Shown here one piece after another: positions 6,663 through 14,763 of a DNA stretch of 64,000 bases. Numbering within the stretch: position 1 is the first letter of the stretch; the number at the start of each line of letters is the position of its first letter. This stretch comes from Suilimivivens sp963618065. GTDB lineage: Bacteria > Bacillota > Clostridia > Lachnospirales > Lachnospiraceae. The notes beneath the pieces are model-generated. The model had not been told where the DNA came from. It did no database searches and saw only the letters and a list, made by a program, of their open reading frames with translations. The DNA lies in contig CAVERH010000002.1 of assembly GCA_963618065.1 (NCBI GenBank), positions 60,196 to 124,195 on the forward strand, given 5' to 3'. The position numbers were made by a program, and so were the translations under genes.

Positions 6663-9607
6663 TGTTCATCCCTCCCCTTTTCTTTTGCAAAAAGCAGATG
6701 ATATTTGTTTACGATCCACAGGAATATGCATGCCAGCATTCCCAGTGCCAATACAATGTTTACAGCGATTTCCGCAGTCTGCCACCATGGAGTAATCATT
6801 CTGACATAAGCATCCTTGCTTGTACCGTTGATTGCACAGCTGTGTACATGTGCATAATGACTATCCTTTACCGAGTGCCGAAGTGCAAGCAGAAGATTAC
6901 CATCGTCATTCTGCTCAATCACCTTTTTCACTGCGGCTGCACTGGCCTGACTTCCATCAATACAGAATGCGTCTGTACCGGCGATGACACAATCTACCGC
7001 ATAATTCTTATATAAGGTCGACGCTGCATCGGTAATCATACATCCCTTGAATCCCCATTCGCCTGCTACTACATCAGTTAACAGTGCTTTGTTTGCGGAA
7101 CTCCAGTATAAACCAACCCGGTTATAAGACTGCATTAATGCATTGGTCTTTGCTATCCGGATGGCGCCCTCAAAGGCTCTTAACGTCTGCTCTCTCATTG
7201 CCTGTTCGTTAAAGAAGGTAGATAACAGGCTCTGCGCTGTACACTGGTCATTTACTGCCAGATGTTTTACTGCCATATTGACGCCCTTGGTTGCTGTGCC
7301 TTCCACTTCATACATGGCTGCGTAATAGGTAAAGGTTCCATCTTCTGAATAATACTCAAAATTACGTGCTCCGAATGGTGTTCTGTGAAGATTACAGCCA
7401 CCACTGTACAGCATGGACATACCTGAATATAATGCTTCTTCACCCATCAGCTCACCACGACGCCGGATCACATCCGGACTCCAGGTACTTCCCAGAACAA
7501 CCGTTGCTGTATAACAGCAGTTTGTCGGTTTATCTCCAAACGGTAATGTACCACCTGTACCATCCATACCATCACCCATCTTGGTTACATTTTTGATGAC
7601 ACTTGTAATCGCTGCTGTTTCAAAAGAACAGGGAAGCTGGGAAACAAGTTCATCAATCGTTAACTGGCTTAAATAAGTATCCCATTTTTCCGAATCATAC
7701 GGCTCGTCCTTCATATCAAGCAGTGTAAGATCTGCATTCACTCCCTGTGGAATGTCCCTTGCACTTACGGTATCCTCTGGAGTCGTATAAAGTCCGCCCT
7801 TCAGGATTCTTACCATTTCGTCTGTTGCTTCCGGAATCGTCTGTTCCACCGGATAGGTTCCTGCCCAGTCCCGACGGGAAAGGTAAGTAACGGTATTTTC
7901 TACCCAGTAATTAATATTTGCATCATCAAACCGATTCGTTACTTCAACACCTTCACTGGACAGTTTATAGGTGTCTGTATCCATCTGTGACTCATTGAAG
8001 TGGTATACCTTCCGGCTGTCTCCTGTTACTTCATTTCCATCAGGATCGATGAGTCCTGTTGCTCCCTTGGCAGCCAGTACATTATTCAATGCATCATGGC
8101 AGTCACTTCCGATGGCCAGATAGTAATCACCCTGTGATAAAATATAACCTTTTGCACCGACATAATCGTAGCTGGCAAGCAGATAGCGGTCTACGGTTAA
8201 GATAACCTCCTCTGTCTGACCCGGTTTCAAAAGCTCTGTCTTGTCAAATCCGACCAGCTGAATGGCTGATTTTTCTATGAGATTTTCTTTTTCATATGCT
8301 CCATAAGGTGTCTGGGCATATACCTGTACCACCGACTTCCCTTCTACCGAACCGGTATTTTTAACGGATACCGTCACTTCAAACGTATCCGATTCCGCAT
8401 CATAGGTGACCTTTTTCAGATTCTGTTCAAATTCAGTATAGCTCAGTCCATATCCAAACGGATATACCATTTCTGCCGCATAATCCCATTTTGCTGCCCC
8501 ATAGGATGCTCCTGCTGACGAAGCTGCATTGCCCTGATTTAAGATACAGTCCTCGTAACGGGTTTCGTAATACTTATATCCGGTATAGATTCCTTCTACC
8601 TGCACATTAACATAGGTATTATCCACTCCCATTTCATCTGCATTTGCATACTGCGGTGTCTGTGTTCCGGAATTCACGGTTGCAGGTGCCGAAAGGGAAT
8701 TGGATGCATAGGTATCAATCAAATGTCCGGACGGATTGGCCTTTCCTGTAAGCAGATTGGTAATCCCTTCTGCTCCCCACTGTCCTGGAGTTCCTACCCA
8801 GAGGCAGGCATCAATTCCATAAGTTTCGAGCCAGTCACAATCCATCGGAGCCGTTGTGTTCAGTAAGACAATAACCTTACCAAACACACCCTGATCCCGG
8901 TAAGAGGTTACCATTTCAATCAGATCCTTCTCATTCTTATGCAGAGCAAGCTGGCTGATTCCTTCTTTGTCGGTCATCTGGTAATCGGTTCCTTCTCCGC
9001 TCTCTCTGGAAAGAAAAATGACTGCCACATCGTTATAATCTTTCTCCCAGCTCTTTTTCAGATCATTTGTATAAAAGCTGATCGAATCCTCTCCAATATC
9101 TGCTGCGTCCACACCGGTGCTGACTACTCTCTGCACTTCACTGTTTTCATATGCGGTAATCAGTGTCGGATTTACCTGAAATCCTGCCATGTCAAAGGCA
9201 GCTCTTACCGTTGTGATTTTCTCCTGTGATTCTTTGGGAATATTTCCCGAAGAACTGCATTTATAGATCGGATTCACAATTGCCTGTCCAAAAATAGTAA
9301 TACTTCTTTCATTTTGCTTCAAAGGAAGCGCCTGATTTTCATTACGCAGTAATACCGCACCTTCCTCTTCTTCGGTAATGGTATGCTGTTTGGTTGCCTT
9401 GAACAGCAGTTCCTGATTTGCTTCATTAATCTCTCCGAATTCACTTTCGTAGTAGATTTCTCCCTCACCATTGCTGATGATTTCTGCGGTTTCAATTCCC
9501 AATGGATCATTCAGCATATAAGGGTATTGAAATGTAAGACTGGTTGCTGTTACTGTTACCATCAACAGCAATGCCAGCACCGTCGTTAAACCTCTCCATA
9601 ATTTCAA
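6659..9607 (-). CDS. Membrane-anchored GH3 glycosidase with swapped domain order
   Basis: 982 residues. An N-terminal hydrophobic segment (about 5-28) and a C-terminal helix (about 940-962, then a basic tail) anchor both ends, leaving the enzyme outside the cell. Domain order is reversed from ordinary GH3. The alpha/beta-sandwich comes first (about 80-300), then the FnIII-like domain with PFGYGLSYTEF (about 390-520), and the TIM-barrel last (about 640-930). The barrel has GGCNLHRTPFGARNFEYYSED and KHLAVNDQ motifs and the nucleophile-type Asp in GCMITDAAS (Asp 860). Permuted GH3 enzymes are known from rumen clostridia such as Butyrivibrio. Beta-glucosidase-type activity is likely; the substrate is unknown. 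It starts with TTG, preceded by AAAGGAGG, inside the gtrA stop (TTGA overlap). Confidence 0.88.
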   Translation of the reverse strand: MKLWRGLTTVLALLLMVTVTATSLTFQYPYMLNDPLGIETAEIISNGEGEIYYESEFGEINEANQELLFKATKQHTITEEEEGAVLLRNENQALPLKQNERSITIFGQAIVNPIYKCSSSGNIPKESQEKITTVRAAFDMAGFQVNPTLITAYENSEVQRVVSTGVDAADIGEDSISFYTNDLKKSWEKDYNDVAVIFLSRESGEGTDYQMTDKEGISQLALHKNEKDLIEMVTSYRDQGVFGKVIVLLNTTAPMDCDWLETYGIDACLWVGTPGQWGAEGITNLLTGKANPSGHLIDTYASNSLSAPATVNSGTQTPQYANADEMGVDNTYVNVQVEGIYTGYKYYETRYEDCILNQGNAASSAGASYGAAKWDYAAEMVYPFGYGLSYTEFEQNLKKVTYDAESDTFEVTVSVKNTGSVEGKSVVQVYAQTPYGAYEKENLIEKSAIQLVGFDKTELLKPGQTEEVILTVDRYLLASYDYVGAKGYILSQGDYYLAIGSDCHDALNNVLAAKGATGLIDPDGNEVTGDSRKVYHFNESQMDTDTYKLSSEGVEVTNRFDDANINYWVENTVTYLSRRDWAGTYPVEQTIPEATDEMVRILKGGLYTTPEDTVSARDIPQGVNADLTLLDMKDEPYDSEKWDTYLSQLTIDELVSQLPCSFETAAITSVIKNVTKMGDGMDGTGGTLPFGDKPTNCCYTATVVLGSTWSPDVIRRRGELMGEEALYSGMSMLYSGGCNLHRTPFGARNFEYYSEDGTFTYYAAMYEVEGTATKGVNMAVKHLAVNDQCTAQSLLSTFFNEQAMREQTLRAFEGAIRIAKTNALMQSYNRVGLYWSSANKALLTDVVAGEWGFKGCMITDAASTLYKNYAVDCVIAGTDAFCIDGSQASAAAVKKVIEQNDDGNLLLALRHSVKDSHYAHVHSCAINGTSKDAYVRMITPWWQTAEIAVNIVLALGMLACIFLWIVNKYHLLFAKEKGRDEQ

Positions 9608-10131
9608 ATTGATTTCCTCCTTTCATTCTGTTTCTCTCTGGCCGGCATAATCCAGAATTTCATCATCGGATAACTGAACACCACCTGTACCATGATATTC
9701 AGGACATTTGCCAGAGTAGGTGCCAGAGTATCCGGTACTCCAGCTTCGGTGAGCCATATCTGACTGTAAGCCGGTAATGCCGTGGATACGATCACCAGAA
9801 GAATTGCCAGTATCAGGTATTTCCATGCTGCTCTTCCGAATTCTTCTTTTGAATGAAACACCAGATTCTTTTGTACAAAAAAGTTTACGATCTGTGCAGC
9901 CACCGTTGCTGTAAGAAAGCTATAAAATCCGCATAGCTTCAAGCTTTCCGGTTCTGTGTAATCAAATATAAAAAAGTGAAATGGAATCTCTTTATATTGC
10001 CTGAATACAAATCCCGTACACAGCCACATAACAACAAAATTCGTGATCGTCGCACAGTTTGATAAAAGATTAAAGCTTATAAATTCATAAAGGTTGGGAT
10101 GCTGCTCCTTCCATTTTTTAATATGGTTCAT
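9604..10131 (-). CDS. GtrA-like family membrane protein
   Basis: 175 residues with four hydrophobic helices at about 20-42, 72-95, 105-125 and 138-160 and the GtrA-type pattern (FISFNLLSNCATITNFVVMWL at the first helix; AAQIVNFFVQKNLVF). GtrA proteins are small membrane proteins linked to moving lipid-linked sugars across the membrane or otherwise helping polysaccharide glucosylation. Here it is sandwiched between two GH3 genes with ATGA and TTGA overlaps. That argues for a joint function on an envelope glycan or lipid-linked sugar rather than simple nutrient hydrolysis. No glycosyltransferase partner is visible nearby. Confidence 0.82.
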   Translation of the reverse strand: MNHIKKWKEQHPNLYEFISFNLLSNCATITNFVVMWLCTGFVFRQYKEIPFHFFIFDYTEPESLKLCGFYSFLTATVAAQIVNFFVQKNLVFHSKEEFGRAAWKYLILAILLVIVSTALPAYSQIWLTEAGVPDTLAPTLANVLNIMVQVVFSYPMMKFWIMPAREKQNERRKSI

Positions 10132-12566
10132 TGCTCACCCTCTTTCCTGTCTGAAGATCTGTTTTCACAAAGAAGCTTTTCATATTCCCTGTTTTTCTTC
10201 TGATTACTCAGGAAACCGGAGAGGATCATGCCAAGGCCTTTTAAGGAATGACCGTTAACAAATAAAAGCAGTCCGTCAACCATCTTCATAGATACCATAC
10301 CCGCCGTCATTTTGGCAATCGCACGAAAGGGCATATTATACTGAAACAGTATGTTAAGATCCGGTACGGTTCCCTCCTCTCTGGCCTTATCAATTTTTCT
10401 TTTCATTCTTCCTGCTACAAATCTTGCCAAAGAACTTTTTGCATAACGCATATCCGATATGGGATCATTCCGCTGCAGAGTTTTTCGTTTTTTCATTTCC
10501 AGTATCTCAGAGTTCCTGTTTGGGATTCCTCTGAAGGAATTCGGAGCTTTATTCTTATCCTTTTTGATGGACATCCCTTCTATAAAAATTTCATCCTTCA
10601 ATAAAATGTCCTGACTACTGCTTCCAATAAGAATCTGATAAACTCCTTGTTCTTTCTGCCATGTACCGGAGCTTTCATCAAATACCCGGAAGGTTTTATC
10701 GTCAAAGGAAAGCCGAACCTCTTTTTCCACTCCCGGCTTCAGATAAAGCTTCCGAAAACCCTTTAGCTCCTTTTTGGACCGTTCTACTCCACTTTTTGGT
10801 AAAGAAATATACATCTGTGCAATTTCACTTCCGGCCACGATTCCCGTGTTTTTCACCTTAAAACATACGCCGGATGAATCAACCGTTAAATCCTGATAGG
10901 CAAAGGTCGTATACGAAAGTCCGAAGCCAAAAGGAAAGGATACCGGTATCTGATTCCGGTCAAAGTAGCGATAGCCTACATAAATTCCTTCATGATACTC
11001 TAATGTTCCATTTCTTGATGGATAAAAGGGAAAGGAAGGTGTATCATCATAACTGCGAAGCCAGGATTCTGTCAGTTTTCCGCCTGGATTTACTTCGCCG
11101 GTCAGGACTCTTACCACTGCTGCCGCACCTGCCTCCCCGGAAAGCCCCATCAGTAACATTGCCTTGCAATCCTGCTTCCACCAGGTTCCTACCACACTTC
11201 CCGTACTGAGTACTGCGACTACCTCTTTCTTCTGCCTTGCAATTTTATGTAAGAGGGAAAGCTGGTTCTTTGGAATATTGATGCTCGTTCTGTCTATCCC
11301 TTCCGACTCTTCCTGCTCGCCAAGTCCCAGGAAATATAAAATGACATCGGCCCGTTCTGCAAGCTTTAATGCATCATTTTCCAGTTTTTTATCTTCTCTT
11401 CCATTTCGAAGATAACCCTTTTCCATACCAAGAATTGTTAAATCTGTTTTCCCAATACTTTCTGCTAATTTCTCTACATAAAGGGCATTAACACTGGAAG
11501 AACCGGCTCCCTGGAATCTTGGCTGAAAAGCAAAATCTCCAATAATACCGATTTTCTGACCGGAAGATAAGGGAAGCAGGTTCCCATCATTTTTCATCAG
11601 AACCATACTTTCTTCTGCTGCCAGTCTGGCAAGCTCATGATGCTTCTGATATAACTGATCCTTCTGTCCTTCCAGTTTTCTTTTTGTCTTTTGGGAGCTC
11701 TTCGGATAAATAAATGCTGCCTCTAACAGCTCATCTACTCTTTCATCGATCTCCTGTTCTGTAATGCGGCCATCCCTTACTTCCTGCAATAATTCTCTCG
11801 CACTATCGTATCCGCAGCCCGGCATCTGCAGATTAGAGCCATTCCGGATTCCTTCCGTAAAATCATTTCCGCCTCCCCAGTCTGTAACTACAAACCCCTG
11901 AAATCCCCACTCCTTGCGAAGAACCTGTTGAAGCAGAAAAGGATTTTCATTTGCGTACTGACCATTCACTGCATTATAGGCTGACATGACCGCTCCCGGT
12001 TTTCCTTCTTTCACAGCAATTTCAAAGCCGGTCAGATAAATTTCCCGCAAGGTCCGTTCATCCAGAACCGCATTCAATGCCATGCGGCGTTCCTCCTGAC
12101 TATTCACGGCAAAGTGCTTTGCACAGGCACTTACTCCTGCTTTTTGAATCCCACGGATCATCGCTGCTGCCATTTTCCCTGTCAGATAAGGATCCTCCGA
12201 AAAATATTCAAAATTTCTTCCACAAAGCGGGTTTCGTTTGATGTTGAGTCCCGGTGCTAATAAAACATGGACTCCTTCCAGTGCTGCTTCCTCTCCAAGT
12301 GCCTGTCCGACTCTTTCTTCCAGCTCTTCATTCCAGCTGTTTGCCAAAGTAGAAGAAGACGGGAAGCAGGTAGCCGGAACCGATGGATTCAATCCCAAAT
12401 GATCTCCTTCCCCATGCTGTCTGCGAACACCACTTGGTCCGTCTGCAAAGGTAATGCTCTTTATTCCCAAATGTTCATAGCCTCGGGAGGCCCATTCATT
12501 CTTTCCTGTTAAAAACGCGGCTTTTTCTTCCAGTGTCATCTGTTTCATCAATTCCTGATGCCGCAC
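10128..12566 (-). CDS. GH3 beta-glucosidase-type enzyme with extra C-terminal helical domain
   Basis: 812 residues in classical GH3 order: barrel (about 1-290, nucleophile Asp 229 in VVTDWGG, KHFAVNSQEERR substrate loop), alpha/beta sandwich (about 315-520, GAGSSSVN), FnIII-like domain (PFGFGLSYTTF to about 665). There is no signal peptide, so it is probably cytoplasmic. The last ~130 residues are unusual: a basic, helical extension containing FNMPF-like and MVSMKMVDGLLLFVNG stretches with no GH3 counterpart, perhaps a membrane- or partner-binding region. Start is GTG at 12566 with GGAGGTGG upstream. It is the first gene of an operon with gtrA, the second GH3, the small membrane protein and the lipoprotein. 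Confidence 0.9.
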   Translation of the reverse strand: MRHQELMKQMTLEEKAAFLTGKNEWASRGYEHLGIKSITFADGPSGVRRQHGEGDHLGLNPSVPATCFPSSSTLANSWNEELEERVGQALGEEAALEGVHVLLAPGLNIKRNPLCGRNFEYFSEDPYLTGKMAAAMIRGIQKAGVSACAKHFAVNSQEERRMALNAVLDERTLREIYLTGFEIAVKEGKPGAVMSAYNAVNGQYANENPFLLQQVLRKEWGFQGFVVTDWGGGNDFTEGIRNGSNLQMPGCGYDSARELLQEVRDGRITEQEIDERVDELLEAAFIYPKSSQKTKRKLEGQKDQLYQKHHELARLAAEESMVLMKNDGNLLPLSSGQKIGIIGDFAFQPRFQGAGSSSVNALYVEKLAESIGKTDLTILGMEKGYLRNGREDKKLENDALKLAERADVILYFLGLGEQEESEGIDRTSINIPKNQLSLLHKIARQKKEVVAVLSTGSVVGTWWKQDCKAMLLMGLSGEAGAAAVVRVLTGEVNPGGKLTESWLRSYDDTPSFPFYPSRNGTLEYHEGIYVGYRYFDRNQIPVSFPFGFGLSYTTFAYQDLTVDSSGVCFKVKNTGIVAGSEIAQMYISLPKSGVERSKKELKGFRKLYLKPGVEKEVRLSFDDKTFRVFDESSGTWQKEQGVYQILIGSSSQDILLKDEIFIEGMSIKKDKNKAPNSFRGIPNRNSEILEMKKRKTLQRNDPISDMRYAKSSLARFVAGRMKRKIDKAREEGTVPDLNILFQYNMPFRAIAKMTAGMVSMKMVDGLLLFVNGHSLKGLGMILSGFLSNQKKNREYEKLLCENRSSDRKEGEQ

Positions 12567-12597
12567 GCTTTCACCACCTCCTTTATAAACATGTGTC

Positions 12598-12624
12598 GTA
12601 ACTATTCAGAATAGTTACATTATA
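12598..12624 (-). promoter_or_regulatory. Promoter and palindromic operator of the GH3/GtrA operon
   Basis: On the minus strand a consensus -10 TATAAT (12619-12624) is followed immediately by a perfect inverted repeat, arms GTAACTATTC and GAATAGTTAC around one base (12598-12618). It would cover the transcription start. The -35 region is poor and overlaps the upstream terminator. Placement suits an operator. The half-site resembles the dispersed 3'-end motif found elsewhere in the window. Confidence 0.6.
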
Positions 12625-12632
12625 TACAAAAA

Positions 12633-12655
12633 GCCAGAGGAAATTTTCCTCTGGC
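12633..12655 (-). terminator. Terminator of the lipoprotein/LytTR/kinase unit
   Basis: Near-perfect hairpin GCCAGAGGA/TCCTCTGGC followed on the minus strand by a TTTTTG run. It separates the kinase gene from the downstream GH3 operon. Confidence 0.85.
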
Positions 12656-12674
12656 ATAAATGGTCGTGAATCTG

Positions 12675-12704
12675 TCATGAACTGTAAGGATGCTGGTACA
12701 TCAT
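12675..12704 (-). CDS. Possible nonapeptide ORF after the kinase gene
   Basis: MMYQHPYSS, then TGA, starting 18 nt after the kinase stop and preceded by GAGGTGG about 9 nt upstream. It ends before the terminator at 12633. It may be chance or a tiny expressed peptide. No processing or export partner is seen. Confidence 0.2.
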   Translation of the reverse strand: MMYQHPYSS

Positions 12705-12722
12705 TTCAAAAAACCACCTCAA

Positions 12723-14042
12723 TCACTGATCTCTGGGAATCAATATTCTCATGGAAAAGAAATGATCCTTTGCTTCAAACTGAATAGTTCCTCCATATTT
12801 TTTCACTGTGTAATCAATACTCTTAATTCCAAATCCGTGATTCTTCGCATCCTGCTTGGTTGTGACCGGAAATCCATTCCTGATCTGGATCTCTCCATCG
12901 CAATAATTCCGGATTTCTGCATATAGAAATTGCTTTCTTAAAGAGATTTCCATATGAATAATTCGCTTCTCCGGATCCGGAAGCATAAGTACATGCTCGA
13001 TCGCATTATCAAGTGCATTTCCAAAGATGGTACAAATATCTGTAACATGCATGAAATTAAGAAGTTCTCCGTCTGCAACACAGGTAAACTCAATCTGATA
13101 ATTATGAATGAGCGGCATTTTTCCATCCAGCACACCATCCAATACCTGATTGCCAGTCTGCCGTTCCGGCTGATAAGCAGATAACTCTCCCTCCATCTGA
13201 TCAATCCATTGGGATCTCTTTTCTGGATCCTGTTCTGCACGAAGTCCTGCGATCTGATGCTTCAGATCATGATATTTCATATTAATGAGATCCGTAATTT
13301 CCTGATAATTCCGGTAACTGTCATATTGTGCCGTCAGCATGCTCTGAATTCTGGATAATTCCTTCTCGGCTCCAACCTCATAGCGAAGACTCTGATAAGC
13401 ATAAAGGATGGCAAGACCTCCGAAATCCACCAGCGTCCGGATTGTAAAAATATCGGATGCAATCGTTCCGCTAAAGGGCGTATTCCGATATACAAAGCTT
13501 AGGTTGCTAAGCATAAACGCACTAAAGACAATCAGCAGCGTACTGCCTAATTCACGGATGCTGATTTCCAGCTCTGCCTCATCACGCTTCATTCTTGCTT
13601 CAATCATCCAGAAAATCAGACCAACCACGCTGTAAACAATTCCTATCGTGATCCAGCTTAAAACTCCTCTCTGCTCCCTGCCTCCATGAGCAAAGTATTC
13701 CAGCTGCCACTCTAAGGAGGCCATAAATTCCGCCATAAGAAAAGCTTTCATGCAGCAATAAAGCACCATCCGGAAAGAAGTATCCAGAATCAGCCATAAG
13801 AATAAAAGCATGATACCAATGGCAATCAACATGCACGGAATCCATAAAACCGTCGGTACTTCTCCCGTCATTACCAGCCATGCCATCTGTAAGATAAGAG
13901 CCAGCACGGCAACTCCCACAAAAGCGGTATTTTTTATTTTTCTAGGATAAAAAAAGCAGAATAACATACAACACAGCCATTCTGCTATTGCGGTATAATA
14001 CCGCGGAATATCCTGATATGCACTTGTCAGTAATTCTTCCAT
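12723..14042 (-). CDS. AgrC-like sensor histidine kinase (GHKL type)
   Basis: 439 residues. About six transmembrane helices fill residues 15-215. A coiled linker follows, then the phosphoacceptor region (NMKYHDLKHQIAGL, His in the DLKHQ context, about 258) and a C-terminal GHKL ATPase domain (NALDNAIEH N-box; NHGFGIKSIDYTVKKYGG). This is the Agr/LytS-like kinase class that pairs with LytTR response regulators. Its ATG directly abuts the regulator's stop codon, so the pair is translated together. No AgrB/AgrD-type peptide maker is nearby. With a PEGA lipoprotein as first gene of the unit, an envelope cue is a plausible input. Confidence 0.9.
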   Translation of the reverse strand: MEELLTSAYQDIPRYYTAIAEWLCCMLFCFFYPRKIKNTAFVGVAVLALILQMAWLVMTGEVPTVLWIPCMLIAIGIMLLFLWLILDTSFRMVLYCCMKAFLMAEFMASLEWQLEYFAHGGREQRGVLSWITIGIVYSVVGLIFWMIEARMKRDEAELEISIRELGSTLLIVFSAFMLSNLSFVYRNTPFSGTIASDIFTIRTLVDFGGLAILYAYQSLRYEVGAEKELSRIQSMLTAQYDSYRNYQEITDLINMKYHDLKHQIAGLRAEQDPEKRSQWIDQMEGELSAYQPERQTGNQVLDGVLDGKMPLIHNYQIEFTCVADGELLNFMHVTDICTIFGNALDNAIEHVLMLPDPEKRIIHMEISLRKQFLYAEIRNYCDGEIQIRNGFPVTTKQDAKNHGFGIKSIDYTVKKYGGTIQFEAKDHFFSMRILIPRDQ

Positions 14043-14750
14043 TTAATAATGTTCTCCCATGTACTGTGCCAACGCAGTCATAAAATCATTTTTTCTGGCT
14101 CTGCTGATGAGTAAAGTCTCTCCGTGAATCATACAGCAGCCATCCTTTACTCCATCCACATATTCCAGATTAACCAGATATCCCTTATTACTGCGGAAAA
14201 ATCCAAGCGGAACAAACTTGTCCTCAGCATCCTGCATCTTCGCTCTTTCCTTCAGATCTCCATTTTTCGTATGATAAATCAGATTGTGCCCTTCACTTTC
14301 GATATAATAGATCCCTCCGGCATCCAGACGGACAATCCCCTCCGGTGTATTGACCTTGACCGGTCTTCCGGTTGTCTGCGGGATCCGTCCAATTGCCCGT
14401 TCCAGCTTTCTTGCAAAGGCAAAGTAAGATACCGGCTTCAATACATAATCCATTGCATCCACCTCATAGCCTCGGATCGCATAATTGGTCATATTCGTAA
14501 TGAACATAATCACTACCTTGGTATCCAGCTTCCGGATTTCTTCCGCTGCCGTCATTCCGTCCATGAACTGCATCTGGATATCCATGAGAATAATATCATA
14601 CTCTCCGCTATATTTTTCTACAATTTCGTCTCCATCCTGAAAACGAATCACCTTAAAACGATTTCCGGATTCCTGCTGATACTTTTCTATATACTCAGTC
14701 AATTGCTTTGCATAAGCTTCTTCATCTTCTACAATGGCAATGGTGATCAT
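14043..14750 (-). CDS. LytTR-family response regulator
   Basis: 235 residues. The receiver domain spans about 1-120 with acidic pocket EDEE near the N-terminus and phospho-Asp in DIILMDIQM, followed by a LytTR DNA-binding domain (about 135-232; GIYYIESEGHNLIYHTKNG, FFRSNKGYLVNLEYV). It is the partner of the kinase immediately downstream. The start at 14750 follows AAGGATAT. Regulators of this class bind pairs of short repeats upstream of envelope and signalling operons. The adjacent GH3/GtrA operon is the obvious candidate target. Confidence 0.92.
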   Translation of the reverse strand: MITIAIVEDEEAYAKQLTEYIEKYQQESGNRFKVIRFQDGDEIVEKYSGEYDIILMDIQMQFMDGMTAAEEIRKLDTKVVIMFITNMTNYAIRGYEVDAMDYVLKPVSYFAFARKLERAIGRIPQTTGRPVKVNTPEGIVRLDAGGIYYIESEGHNLIYHTKNGDLKERAKMQDAEDKFVPLGFFRSNKGYLVNLEYVDGVKDGCCMIHGETLLISRARKNDFMTALAQYMGEHY

Positions 14751-14763
14751 ATATCCTTCTCTC

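Noticed and set aside
12598..12618. LytTR binding site
   Set aside because: LytTR regulators usually bind direct 9-bp repeats about 12 bp apart, whereas this is a tight palindrome. Link to the neighbouring regulator is therefore not claimed.
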